64,000 nt of DNA from Vulcanimicrobiota bacterium (lineage in GTDB: Bacteria; Vulcanimicrobiota; JAJTBE01). This document shows positions 45,184-54,716 of the stretch, piece after piece. Position 1 is the first letter of the stretch; each line of letters starts with the position of its first letter. The notes beneath the pieces were generated by a model. The model made no database searches and was not told the origin of the DNA. It worked only from the letters and a program-made list of their open reading frames with translations. A program made the position numbers and the translations under genes. The DNA lies in NCBI GenBank assembly GCA_021107945.1, contig JAIORV010000066.1, forward strand, positions 1-64,000, read 5' to 3'.

Positions 45184-48100
45184 TCTACGTGCTCCCTCCC
45201 TTCAGTTATTCCAGAAACAAGTGATTCGAAGGGACTTGTCTCACTTTTTCGAAAATCCACACTTAGAAACATTCTTAAGAAAAGAGGGAACTGGACATTA
45301 TTTGGGCAGTTGTGAAGGAAAACTGGGATAACAGGCCTCTGTCTTTCTATCATTTCTCGAATTAAAGCACTATATTCTTGTTTCTGCCACGGTCCGATAC
45401 CTCCCGCGCCAACGAAGATTACGACTGACTTGACATGCTTGCTCTGTTTCTCAATAACTTCTTGAAACTGCATGCCAGGTTGTAGTTCCCACTCGCCAAG
45501 CCAAGGCAGGATCCCGCGCTTTTTCAATCTTTCTCCAATTTCGCTGACCTCTTGTTTATCCTGGTAGTTGTAGCAGAGAAAAACATCGTAGTCGCCGGAT
45601 TCTATCTTACTTCTTGAAATATGTGGCTTCTGCTCTTTTTCAGACTCAATCCCGTCAAGAAGCTCCTTTATACTATATCTTTTTATCGCCCCCTCCGGAA
45701 TATATGTCTTCTCCCCTGATTCTTCCAGAAGGAGCAAATGTTCATAATCAACCACGATATCCGGATTATCAGGCATGGGGACTTTTCCTTTTACTTCGAT
45801 CCCGGAAATGGTGGAGTGGATTCCTTCCAGATAGGACCTGATGATTTCAAGAAATACACACCGGGTTTTATCTTTTCCCCTTATGGAAATAAAAATCTTC
45901 TTGTCCTCTATATCAGCCCTGACAAGGGCTTCATTGTCATCTTTCTTAAGAACCACCCCGGTACGCCAATATGTGTTTTTCGAAATATAGGCGTGCATCC
46001 TTACAATAAAGCGTGAAATGATACTTCCTGGAAGTACATCATAGTGATATTGAAACTGAAGGGAATTATCCCAGTTCCCAGTGTCCGGTTCCTCTTTCTG
46101 AAGGAGATCAGGAACCAGGAATTTCTTATCCTTGTAACCCTCAAAACCAAAACAGAGCTCAAATTTGCGCATCATATCGATGACAAACATGTGCCTATTT
46201 GGGGGATAGTCTTGAGGGTCTAAAATATGGTTTAATTGGCTCATCTGCAAGACACCCTTGCTCTGGAACAATTCATTAGAATTTAGAATCTTATAAACAC
46301 CATCTGTTACCCATTCGGGATTCAGGATGTTTGTGTCTTCAAGACGGTGATCGCCCTGAAAATTGAGCACAATTCCAAGGTCATGAAGGAGGCGGATTAA
46401 AGTGCCTTGATCGATGTCTTCTGTAATGCCTTCTGCCCTACACATTTCCCTGTATTCTGCATATGGAATGTAGTCAGCCTTAAGGGTCTTTCTCATGTCC
46501 TCCAGTTTATCCTTGATATTGAACCAACTGGTAAGGAGTTCATCATTTAAGTGGTCAAGTTTTGCCACTTCCCTTTCGATTAATTCCTTAACTTCCAGGA
46601 TGCCACCTCCTGTCATGCATGAGACTTCTTTCACAAAGGCTTTAATTGTAGGGTACTTTTTCTGAAGCCCGCTCCAGTTAAGATCAATTTTGTGCTGTTC
46701 GCATTTGTTACATACCACAATGATTGGAGAATCTCCAGCAAAACTCTGTATGATTTTCAGCCAGTATTCGACCTTGCTTTCATACTCCCCTTGGCGTGAA
46801 TCCAGCACAAGAACATAAAGGCTTCTTTTTGTCAGGAAGAACTGGTGCGTGGCGTGCATGATCTCCTGTCCGCCAAAGTCCCACACATTAAGTCTTATTT
46901 TGGTATCATTGACCGTGATGGGCCATTGCCTTACATCAATTCCCTCTGTCTTTGCTTCCTGTTGGTCAAAAGTATCATCTATCAACCGTTTCACAAGTGA
47001 TGTCTTCCCAACGCCCCCCTGCCCGACAAGGATCATCTTTGCCTCATTCAGAGGCTTCTTTTCCCCTTCAATGAGCTTGAGATAATAGTTTATAATTACG
47101 GAAGGTTCCTCGTACTTGGATAAAATTTCAGGCGGAATTGGAAGTGGATTACCCCATAAATAGAGTTCTTTTAGATTCTCCAGTTTCCCGATTTCCGGTG
47201 AGAGAGTAGTCAGTTGATTTCTATTGAGCCAGAGTACCGCCAAGTTAATCAGTTCCCCGATTTCATGGGGAAGTACGGTCAGTTGATTGATATCGAGCCT
47301 GAGCACCGTCAAGTTGGTCAGTTTCCCTATTTCCGGTGGAAGGGCGGTCAGTTCGTTTTTCCAGAGGTCAAATTTCGTCAGGTTATTCAGTTTCCCTATT
47401 TCCCCGGGAAGGGTGGCCAGTTTATTATCATTGAGGTGTAGCTCCTCCAGATTTGCAAGTTTTACGATTTTATCGGGCAATCCGGTAAGCTTATTTGAAT
47501 GGGCATCTAGAATCTTCAGTTTTGTAAGTTCCCCGATTTGCTCGGGCAATGTGGTTAGTCGATTGCGATATAGGCTGAGTTTTGTCAATTCAGTTAATTC
47601 TTTGATTTCTTGGGGTAACTCGGTTAATTGATTATAGCCGAGGTTGATTTTCGTCAATTTGGTTAGTTTCCTGATTGCCATTGGCAGAATGGTCAGTTGG
47701 TTTCCACCTATATCAAGTCCCGTCAGATTAGTCAGTTTCCCGATTTCCTCGGGAATGGCGGTAAGTTGGTTATTATAAAGGTAGAGTTCCGTCAGGTTAG
47801 TCAGTTTCCCGATTTCGGGGGGAAGAATGGTTAATCCCATTCCGGAAAGATTGAGCGCTGTCACCCCATCCCTTTCCGCTTTTTCGATAATTTGCATTGT
47901 ATTTCGATAGGCTATTAGACTGTCATCCAAGGAGAGAGACTCTAAGTTTTTCAGTTTCAAAATTTCCCAGGGAAGCGTGGTCAATTGATTATTATCAAGG
48001 TCGAGCCTCGTCAGGTTAGTCATTTTTCCTATTTCCGGTGGAAGGGTGGTAAGTTGATTGTTATTGAGTCTGAGTATTGTCAAATTTGTCAGTTCTCCTA

Positions 48101-48893
48101 TTTCCGGTGGGAGGGTGGTCAGTTGATTATCATTGAGCCAGAGTATCGTCAAATTTGTCAGTTTCCATAATTCCGGTGGGAGGGTGGTCAGTTGATTTTT
48201 ATAGAGCCAGAGTTTTGTCAACTCTGTCAGTTTCCCGATTTCTTGGGGAAGGGTGGTCAGTTGATTGCTAGCCAGAACAAGTCTCGTCAATTTGTCTAGT
48301 TCCCATATTTCCGGCGGAAGGGTGGTCAGTTGATTGCCACTGAGGTTGAGTTCCGTCAAGTTTGTCAGTTTCACTATTTCCGGTGGGAGGTTAGTCAGCT
48401 GACTGTTGGGGAACCAGAGTTTTGTCAAATTTGTAAGATTCCCTATTTCCGGCGGAAGGGCGGTCAGTTGATTGCTAACGAGGCTGAGTTCCGTCAAATT
48501 TGTCAGTCTCCATATTTCCGGCGGGAAGGTGCTAAGTTGATTCGCATGTAGCAAGAGTCCCGTCAAGTTCGTCAACTTCCCTATTTCCGGTGGGAGGGTG
48601 GTCAGTTGATTTCCCCAGAGGTAGAGTTCCGTCAAGTTTGTCAGTTCCCATATTTCTGGTGGGAGAGTGATCAGTTGATTATTATAAAGATGAATTTTCG
48701 TCAAGTTAATCAGTTCCCCGATTTCACCGGGAAGGGTGGTCAGTTTATTTTTATAAAGGTAGAGTGCCGTCAAATTTGTCAGTTTCCCTATTTCCGGTGG
48801 GAGGGTTGTTAATTCCTTATTGGAGAGGTCAAGCGCTGTCGCCCCTTCCCTTTCCGCTTTTTCTATAATTTCAAGCAATTCTTTGTTTGTCAT
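45180..48893 (-). CDS. LRR-Roc-COR-TIR protein (bacterial Roco with TIR domain)
   Basis: Multidomain sensor/effector of 1237 aa. ATG 48893 has GAGGTGG 5-6 bases upstream; the reading from 48977 lacks a site. Residues about 15-350 and 365-610 are two blocks of 23-residue leucine-rich repeats (about 13 and 11; type TELYLWGNQLTTLPPEIGKL), each opened by the same IEKAER-x-G cap helix. Roc GTPase: GQGGVGKTSL near 625, DFGGQE near 672, NKCE near 728 (variant of NKxD). The COR domain runs about 780-1080. TIR domain from about 1100: YDVFLCYNYQDK, WLGEWELQPG, GPWQKQEYSALI with the likely NADase Glu near 1170. No membrane segment. Roco proteins dimerise through COR and TIR domains can cleave NAD; use in phage defence is inference from architecture and the coupled membrane gene. 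Confidence 0.92.
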   Translation of the reverse strand: MTNKELLEIIEKAEREGATALDLSNKELTTLPPEIGKLTNLTALYLYKNKLTTLPGEIGELINLTKIHLYNNQLITLPPEIWELTNLTELYLWGNQLTTLPPEIGKLTNLTGLLLHANQLSTFPPEIWRLTNLTELSLVSNQLTALPPEIGNLTNLTKLWFPNSQLTNLPPEIVKLTNLTELNLSGNQLTTLPPEIWELDKLTRLVLASNQLTTLPQEIGKLTELTKLWLYKNQLTTLPPELWKLTNLTILWLNDNQLTTLPPEIGELTNLTILRLNNNQLTTLPPEIGKMTNLTRLDLDNNQLTTLPWEILKLKNLESLSLDDSLIAYRNTMQIIEKAERDGVTALNLSGMGLTILPPEIGKLTNLTELYLYNNQLTAIPEEIGKLTNLTGLDIGGNQLTILPMAIRKLTKLTKINLGYNQLTELPQEIKELTELTKLSLYRNRLTTLPEQIGELTKLKILDAHSNKLTGLPDKIVKLANLEELHLNDNKLATLPGEIGKLNNLTKFDLWKNELTALPPEIGKLTNLTVLRLDINQLTVLPHEIGELINLAVLWLNRNQLTTLSPEIGKLENLKELYLWGNPLPIPPEILSKYEEPSVIINYYLKLIEGEKKPLNEAKMILVGQGGVGKTSLVKRLIDDTFDQQEAKTEGIDVRQWPITVNDTKIRLNVWDFGGQEIMHATHQFFLTKRSLYVLVLDSRQGEYESKVEYWLKIIQSFAGDSPIIVVCNKCEQHKIDLNWSGLQKKYPTIKAFVKEVSCMTGGGILEVKELIEREVAKLDHLNDELLTSWFNIKDKLEDMRKTLKADYIPYAEYREMCRAEGITEDIDQGTLIRLLHDLGIVLNFQGDHRLEDTNILNPEWVTDGVYKILNSNELFQSKGVLQMSQLNHILDPQDYPPNRHMFVIDMMRKFELCFGFEGYKDKKFLVPDLLQKEEPDTGNWDNSLQFQYHYDVLPGSIISRFIVRMHAYISKNTYWRTGVVLKKDDNEALVRADIEDKKIFISIRGKDKTRCVFLEIIRSYLEGIHSTISGIEVKGKVPMPDNPDIVVDYEHLLLLEESGEKTYIPEGAIKRYSIKELLDGIESEKEQKPHISRSKIESGDYDVFLCYNYQDKQEVSEIGERLKKRGILPWLGEWELQPGMQFQEVIEKQSKHVKSVVIFVGAGGIGPWQKQEYSALIREMIERQRPVIPVFLHNCPNNVQFPLFLRMFLSVDFRKSETSPFESLVSGITEGREHVE

Positions 48894-49041
48894 TATTGCC
48901 ACCTCATTTATTTCACGTGTCAGGTCTGTTTTGGACGTAGGTGTCGAAAAATCCTCCAGATGTTGATTTATCTCCATAATTGTCAGTAGTTGCGTATTTT
49001 ATGAATGTTATCCCTTATACCATTTCGCATTCGTTATTACT

Positions 49042-49066
49042 GTAGGAGGGGTTTCCTAATCCCGAT
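49042..49066 (+). repeat. GTAGGAG hairpin repeat, GGGGTT stem
   Basis: GTAGGAGGGGTTTCC then TAATCCCGATAA. Same family as 8847-8871. It lies upstream of the Roco gene. Confidence 0.65.
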
Positions 49067-49168
49067 AAACAAATATAACTCCCACCGGGAAAAGGTTGTT
49101 TTATTGCCGATTTGTATTAGTGTGTATTCGTTTCGGTAGGGCGTTATTTATTTAAACACGATATGTTG

Positions 49169-49229
49169 GCGGGTTTAAAAACCCGCGCTACGTATTAATC
49201 ACGATGTGTTTGCGGGTTTAAAAACCCGC
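49169..49229. repeat. Tandem GCGGGTTTAAAAACCCGC palindromes
   Basis: Two identical 18-bp palindromes (49169-49186, 49212-49229) with a 43-bp period; both are followed by GCTACGTATT. Tandem duplication of a hairpin element. No gene is seen in 48894-49877, which also holds the element at 49451-49737. Confidence 0.75.
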
Positions 49230-49450
49230 GCTACGTATTTTAAATTCCTTTCCTATATAGCATGCAAACGGAAAAGGGTTTATATCGGTAGAAAAGAATA
49301 TAAAACTTTAGAGATTGCCCGGAATATAAAAAGAATACAACAAGATATTTTATCTATCTACAAGGGCGTATAGACATAAGCCTTTGTCTGGTTTTTTTGT
49401 TTTTACTTTCCTTTTTGATTATCAAATTTTATTAAGCTGTTTTCAATAAC

Positions 49451-49737
49451 AGGACTTTCGCATTTCCAAGAGAGAGATGTGTAAAACTGTCATCCTGAGC
49501 GAAATACGATCTTTATCTTTTCTGAATAAGCCTTGGCAAGAACGGATTTTACTTACCTCCGATGTCTTCCACAGCGAAGGATCTCTACCCACGACAAAAG
49601 ATCTACTGCAGGCAATTATTCAAGAGATTCTTCGCTATGTAAATCTCAGTAGATCAAGAAAATTCCGTCTTTGAGAAAGTCATTGGAGTAAAGCAAGTCT
49701 TTCGTGATCCGCTCAGAATGACAATTGTGTAAGTCCT
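49451..49737 (+). mobile_element. 287-bp MITE-like element
   Basis: Ends AGGACTTTCGCA and TGTGTAAGTCCT are inverted repeats. The core begins GTCATCCTGAGCGAA and ends GCTCAGAATGAC, and includes CTGAATAAGCCTTGGCAAG, shared in reverse with 19028-19125. No transposase; would need one in trans. An open frame inside it (49477-49674) is not considered a gene. Confidence 0.65.
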
Positions 49738-49877
49738 ACAATAAGTAATATCGTTTTCATTAGAATTCCAGTAAGCTTCAAAGAAGCGAATAAAGCACAA
49801 CAGATGCCGACAATCTGGTCTCTTGCCTCCGGTCTCTGTGGTGAAAAAATACTACCTTACTTTACGGGGTTATCATC

Positions 49878-51761
49878 ATGAAATATTTCAGAACAATAAT
49901 AATACTTCTTATCTTCATATTAATAAACGCTTTTACGGTGTCTGTGTATGCCGGGAAAAGCTCTTCTTCTCCGTCTCCATCTCCGTCTTCTTCTTCTTCT
50001 GATTCTAAAACTTCGGCCGGTAAGGATGTTTTTTCCGGTGAGAAGCCTACGGAATTCAAGATTGATTGGAGTAAAATAGATTCCAGGAAATTTTCAATAT
50101 GTGGTGTGAAATGCTCAATTCCATGTTACGAGATTAAACCCGGAGAGTTGCTTGTTCCCCTGAATGACCCCGATGTGAAAAGGATGTTGAAGAGTTTTGA
50201 CACAACCGTTTCATATGATAAGGATAGCAAGATAATCACTTTCACCCGCGCTAAAAACAAGATATTGCGGATGAAGATTGATTATAATGTGGCCGACTAT
50301 ATCGGGCAGAAAAAACAGATCCCAATTCCGCCGAGGATTATCAATGACAAGCCATACATTTCACCCTCCTCGTTTCGCAAGTTTATATGGGCAAGCTATA
50401 ATTACGACAAGAAGAACAAACTTTATTACCTTGATTCCTGGGTATTGGATGTATATCTCCAGACAACAAAAAGAAAAAAGGTGGTCATTGTTGCCAAAGG
50501 CACGGGAAAATTGAAATACCGCATCTTGAAATTGAGACATCCCACCCGGTTTGTTGTGGATGTGATGAACTCGGTTCTGGACGGAAAAGCCCGCTCGATT
50601 CACCATCCCACCCTGGGAGAAATAAGATTCTCTCAGCATGAATTGATGGGGAAAGAAGGAAGTATCGTAAGAATTGTCGTGCCTCAGAGTGAAGAGGTTG
50701 AAATTGTAATGTTGAAGCCCCGCGCTCCGAATTATGTAGAGGTAAACCTTCGTCCCCGGAAGGTATCTGCACCGGTTCAGGATTTACCTGTGCAAAAAAT
50801 AACAGACCTCAAGATTTACGAGAAGAAGAACCTGGTAACAATCATTATGACCACAACCGGCCCTATCCAGATAGAATGGAACAGGCTTCTTAAGCCTGAT
50901 AACAGGTTCTTTATTGATATTCCCGGGATGGTTTATCCACAGAGAAAGAAGACGTTCAAACTGAAATCCAAGTTTATCCCGAAAGTAAAAATTGCCCAGT
51001 TTCAACCTAAGCCAAATCCTACCGTAAGAATGGTTTTATCCCTTGAATCGCCGAATAAAGTGACAATTGAAACGGACAACAAAAACCCCAAACAGGTAAA
51101 AATATTCATCGGTAATGATACGGTTGATCCGAGAAAAACCGCCAGGAAGGGATATATTGTTACATATTATCCATCCGGAGGGCTTGTTATATGCCTTGAT
51201 CCCGGTCATGGGGGATCGGATCCGGGGGCAGTAAACAGGCGATATGGAGTCTATGAAAAAACAATTGCTTTGGATATCTCCAGAAGATTGAAGAAGCTTT
51301 TGAAGAAAGAGGGATGGACGGTTGTTATGACCCGCAACTCGGATCGTGACGTCACCTACCCCGGCAGTCCCGATTATGAGGAGCTTGCGTCCAGATCGCG
51401 AATTGCAAACGATCTCAAAGCTCATGTTTTTGTGAGTGTTCATATTAACGCATCGAGAAAAAACTGGGTGAAGGGAGTGTCAACATATTGGTGTAAATGG
51501 AATGACAAGACACTGGCAAGGTATATCCAGAGCTCGCTTGTACCCGCCACGGGGAGGAAAAACCTGGGGATAAGAAGACAGCCTTTCTTTGTTATAAGGC
51601 ACAGCAAGATGCCTGCGGCGTTGGTGGAAGTATGCTTCCTTTCAAATTCAGAAGAAGCGAAGCTTTTGAAAAAAGGCTGGTTCAGGCAAAAAGCGGCCGA
51701 GGGGATAATGAACGGTCTACGTGCCTATGCTCACAAAAAGGGGCTGCGGAAGAGGAAATGA
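49878..51761 (+). CDS. N-acetylmuramoyl-L-alanine amidase with AMIN domains
   Basis: Zinc amidase that cuts the bond between MurNAc and L-Ala in peptidoglycan, used in septum splitting or growth. Signal peptide 1-25 (ends SVYAG), then a Ser/Pro linker 27-46. Residues about 70-190 resemble a copper-amine-oxidase N-like domain (ELLVPLNDPDVKRML, PIPPRIINDKPYISP). Two AMIN-like beta domains follow, which target septal wall. Amidase_3 from about 438: CLDPGHGGSDPG, GVYEKTIALDISR (Glu), SVHINAS (His) and ALVEVCFLSN (catalytic Glu). All zinc and catalytic residues are present. ATG 49878 lies behind GGGG of TTACGGGGTTATC, a weak site. Confidence 0.93.
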   Translation: MKYFRTIIILLIFILINAFTVSVYAGKSSSSPSPSPSSSSSDSKTSAGKDVFSGEKPTEFKIDWSKIDSRKFSICGVKCSIPCYEIKPGELLVPLNDPDVKRMLKSFDTTVSYDKDSKIITFTRAKNKILRMKIDYNVADYIGQKKQIPIPPRIINDKPYISPSSFRKFIWASYNYDKKNKLYYLDSWVLDVYLQTTKRKKVVIVAKGTGKLKYRILKLRHPTRFVVDVMNSVLDGKARSIHHPTLGEIRFSQHELMGKEGSIVRIVVPQSEEVEIVMLKPRAPNYVEVNLRPRKVSAPVQDLPVQKITDLKIYEKKNLVTIIMTTTGPIQIEWNRLLKPDNRFFIDIPGMVYPQRKKTFKLKSKFIPKVKIAQFQPKPNPTVRMVLSLESPNKVTIETDNKNPKQVKIFIGNDTVDPRKTARKGYIVTYYPSGGLVICLDPGHGGSDPGAVNRRYGVYEKTIALDISRRLKKLLKKEGWTVVMTRNSDRDVTYPGSPDYEELASRSRIANDLKAHVFVSVHINASRKNWVKGVSTYWCKWNDKTLARYIQSSLVPATGRKNLGIRRQPFFVIRHSKMPAALVEVCFLSNSEEAKLLKKGWFRQKAAEGIMNGLRAYAHKKGLRKRK

Positions 51762-52168
51762 GGAATTTTGCCTCTTAGGAAATTGGGAAAGAAGGAAAAT
51801 GGATTACAGAGGACGGAAGGCGGAGAACGGAGTCCGGATCTTTGTTTTCCATTTCAATTTACCACGAAGGCACGAAGGACACGGAGGGAAATGGGATGAT
51901 GGAATAAGGAAAATGGTATAAGGAAACCGGAAATCTTGCCTCTTGCTTCCAAAATCCATTTTTCAATTTCTTTTTTCTTTTATCCTTTTTGTGGCATCGC
52001 GGTGTAAAAAAGAATCCGGTTCCCCATTTCCCACCTTTATTTTGGAGAGATCAATGTTTCTCCCTGGTTATCCTCTGCGGACTCTGCGATCTCTGCGTTG
52101 AAATTAAATACCTTTTTCCGGTTTCAAAAAAGGCAGTGGACGGAAAACGGAGAACAAAGAAGGAATAT
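51762..52168. other. Intergenic region of degenerate repeats
   Basis: No gene. 51770-51975 is purine-biased filler with GGAAAATGG-type units; 51855-51890 is a CACGAAGG/CACGGAGG arm; 52066-52105 has three CTCTGCG nonamers ending GTTGAAATT. Its translation gives the false N-terminal 60 residues of the next gene's longest reading. Confidence 0.6.
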
Positions 52169-53086
52169 ATGTGCAAATATTCTTTTACAACCGGCATATC
52201 GATAGACCCCGATGAACTTGTTGATTTCTTGAATGAAGAGGTCAACGGGTCTTCTGTTATTTCATATATATCTCATATATACATTGAAAACCCGTTTCGC
52301 CTCCTTCTTGACACGGAAAAAGACAGGCTGCAAAAGGAAAAGAAAGTCGCAAATATTGCAAAATCTCTTGAAGAGGTAAATATTGAGCCTGTTTTTGTTT
52401 TCGATTACACATGTATGGGAGACCATCATTTAACAACGGAATTTCACAGGTTATTCGGCAAGATGCTGGAATTCATCGACAAAACGGGGATAAAATCAAT
52501 CTCGCTTGCAGATTTGTACCTTGCCGGAACTTTCTCATCGGGATTTCCACCATACAACCGGTTTTCCCATTTCAAAGTATATTTATCACCCCATGCAAAG
52601 ATCAACCATGCTGTAAAATTCAAGTACCTTGACAATATTGAATACAGCATGGTTACCCTGCATCCCGATATAAATTATTCTTACCCGGAGGAAGAATTGC
52701 CCCGGGGAGGCACCTGGAAACCGACTCCCAACGACGACGAAATTAGAAGAGCGGTTAAATTTGCAGGAGCTGACAGGATAGAGATCCTTGTAAATACAAA
52801 GTGTATAATTAGATGTCCCCTGGAGATTTTCTGCAATGCGACAAGATTTCATGCAGAACAGGAGAAAATGTTACCCGATAAGAGGAAGGATGCTTCCAGA
52901 TACTACTGGAAAAAATACAGGGGATGGATTGAAGAGCAACCCGAGCTTATAAGGAAAATTCCCATCATTCCACCGGAAAGAGTTAATGAATTTTCAGCCC
53001 TGGGAGTAAAGTATTTTAAAATATTAAATGAACCTTACAGCATATCTGACATGAGGTGCAGGATCATCCCGTATATCTCAGCATAA
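52169..53086 (+). CDS. U32-peptidase-like TIM-barrel protein
   Basis: ATG 52169 follows AAGGAA at 52160-52165; the longer reading is translated repeat. 305 aa. The motif ILVNTKCIIRCPLEIFC near residues 215-232 matches the N-x-x-C-x-x-x-C-P signature of the U32 family (YhbU/YegQ/TrhP), whose cysteines bind an Fe-S cluster; a further Cys lies near the end (DMRC). Alternating strand/helix text (PVFVFDYTC; KSISLADLYLAG; YSMVTLHPD) fits a barrel. U32 proteins act in tRNA or quinone hydroxylation rather than proteolysis in the cases understood. Distant from characterised members; substrate unknown. Confidence 0.65.
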   Translation: MCKYSFTTGISIDPDELVDFLNEEVNGSSVISYISHIYIENPFRLLLDTEKDRLQKEKKVANIAKSLEEVNIEPVFVFDYTCMGDHHLTTEFHRLFGKMLEFIDKTGIKSISLADLYLAGTFSSGFPPYNRFSHFKVYLSPHAKINHAVKFKYLDNIEYSMVTLHPDINYSYPEEELPRGGTWKPTPNDDEIRRAVKFAGADRIEILVNTKCIIRCPLEIFCNATRFHAEQEKMLPDKRKDASRYYWKKYRGWIEEQPELIRKIPIIPPERVNEFSALGVKYFKILNEPYSISDMRCRIIPYISA

Positions 53087-53148
53087 TTCCGAGGGCGGTT
53101 GCCCCAGGTTGCCGGACTGAATAGATACGAAAGTTTTTCTTTTTTTCT

Positions 53149-53176
53149 TATCTCCGCGACCTCTGCGGTGAATAGT
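53149..53176 (+). repeat. CTCTGCG-family element, right arm
   Basis: TCTCCGCGAC then CTCTGCGGTGAATAGT, between the U32-like gene and mpl. Confidence 0.65.
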
Positions 53177-53255
53177 AGATATTTAAAATAGAGGGAAATC
53201 AACCTGCCGGAAGAAATGGGAATCACAAAATGCAACAATAATCGGAGTATTTATA

Positions 53256-54716
53256 ATGACTGAATCTATTAATCTAAACGATGTAAAACATATTCACCTC
53301 ATTGCAATATGTGGAACCGCCATGGGAGCGCTTGCGGGAATGTTGAAAAAGAAAGGTTTCAGAATCACCGGTTCCGACGAAGGCGTCTATCCGCCGATGA
53401 GCGATTATCTGCGGGACCTGGGTATTGAGGTAATGGAAGGATTTCGTTCGGAGAACCTTGATGTGAACCCCGATCTTGTTATCGTCGGGAACACAGTGAA
53501 ACGCATAAATCCTGAGGCGCAGGAAATGGTTCGGCGCAATATCCCCCATATTCACCTGCCGGGGGCGTTGTCGGAATATTTCCTGAAGCTTGGGCATCCC
53601 ATTGTAATATCGGGAACCCATGGCAAGACAACCACCACTGCCCTTTGTGCCTGGGTTCTTGAATCGGCGGGACTTGACCCGGGATTTCTTGTGGGTGGGA
53701 CTCTGAAGAATTTTAACTCAAATGCAAAAGTGGGTGAAGGTAAATTTTTCGCAATAGAAGGTGACGAGTATGACTCCGCCTATTATGACAAGGTCCCAAA
53801 ATTTTATCACTACAGGCCGAAGACCGGCGTCATAACAAGCGTGGAATTTGATCACGGCGATATTTACAAGGATATTGATCACATAAAATCCGTATTCACA
53901 AATTTCGCAAATCTAATCCCGCATGATGGCTACCTTGTAGCATGCGCAGATTTCCCCCATGTTTTGGATGTTATAAAGCCGGCGAAATGCGAGATTGTAA
54001 CTTATGGACTGACTCAAAATGCAGATATTCGGATTCGCGACCTTGAGCTTGACGAGAACGGCGCAAAATTCTCCCTGTTCAGGAAAGATGAAAAAATATC
54101 AGATTTCCGTTCCCCTCTCTGGGGAAGTCATAACGCATCAAACGCGGCGGCAGTGGCGATAGTCTGTCTCCGTCACGGGCTTTCAATCGCTCAAATACAG
54201 GAAGGATTCGACACATTCCAGGGCGTGAAGAGACGTCAGGAGATCCTTGCGGTTGTGAATGATATAATCATGATAGATGATTTCGCCCACCACCCCACAA
54301 AGGTGAGAGAAACGGTGAAAGCCGTCAGGGCAAGATACCCGGACAGGAGGCTATTCTGCGTATATGAACCCCGGACTAACACGAGCAGGAGGAATTTTTT
54401 CCAGGATGTTTACCCTATCTCGTTTTATGGGGCCGATTTTGTATTGATTGCCCCGGTTTATCACTCCGATCAAATTGAAAAAGACAGCCTGATGGATCCC
54501 GGGAAGCTTGCCGGTGATATCAGGAAGAAAGGTATCGAAGCGCACCATCTTGCCGGTGTTGATGATATTATCGAATTTCTTGCAGAAAACACAAAATCGG
54601 GTGATGTGATTTTAATTATGTCAAATGGAGGATTTGGAGGAATTTACAAGAAACTTCCGCAAAGATTGGCAAAGAACAAAGATTGGCAAAGAAAAAGAGG
54701 GAAAATCATTGTATAG
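53256..54716 (+). CDS. mpl: UDP-MurNAc:L-Ala-gamma-D-Glu-meso-DAP ligase
   Basis: Mur-ligase-family enzyme that recycles murein tripeptide by joining it to UDP-MurNAc with ATP. Seen: HIHLIAICGTAMGALAGML (N-terminal UDP site), ISGTHGKTTTTAL near 120 (ATP loop), IEGDEYDSAYYDK (the Mpl-type GDEYD block), EFDHGDIYKD, ASNAAAVA and IDDFAHHPTK, and YEPRTNTSRR near the end. The GDEYDSAYYDK and AHHPTK text distinguishes Mpl from MurC. 486 aa, normal. It implies meso-DAP peptidoglycan and a recycling pathway, commonest in Gram-negative bacteria. The TPR lipoprotein gene starts inside its last codons. Confidence 0.93.
   Translation: MTESINLNDVKHIHLIAICGTAMGALAGMLKKKGFRITGSDEGVYPPMSDYLRDLGIEVMEGFRSENLDVNPDLVIVGNTVKRINPEAQEMVRRNIPHIHLPGALSEYFLKLGHPIVISGTHGKTTTTALCAWVLESAGLDPGFLVGGTLKNFNSNAKVGEGKFFAIEGDEYDSAYYDKVPKFYHYRPKTGVITSVEFDHGDIYKDIDHIKSVFTNFANLIPHDGYLVACADFPHVLDVIKPAKCEIVTYGLTQNADIRIRDLELDENGAKFSLFRKDEKISDFRSPLWGSHNASNAAAVAIVCLRHGLSIAQIQEGFDTFQGVKRRQEILAVVNDIIMIDDFAHHPTKVRETVKAVRARYPDRRLFCVYEPRTNTSRRNFFQDVYPISFYGADFVLIAPVYHSDQIEKDSLMDPGKLAGDIRKKGIEAHHLAGVDDIIEFLAENTKSGDVILIMSNGGFGGIYKKLPQRLAKNKDWQRKRGKIIV

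Noticed and set aside
47160-48850. Regular 69-bp direct repeats resembling a CRISPR or minisatellite
   Set aside because: They are the coding DNA of 23-residue leucine-rich repeats; the units vary as codons do and there are no unique spacers.
49477-49674. 65-aa open frame
   Set aside because: It lies wholly inside the 287-bp MITE-like element and parts of it recur as non-coding repeat elsewhere.
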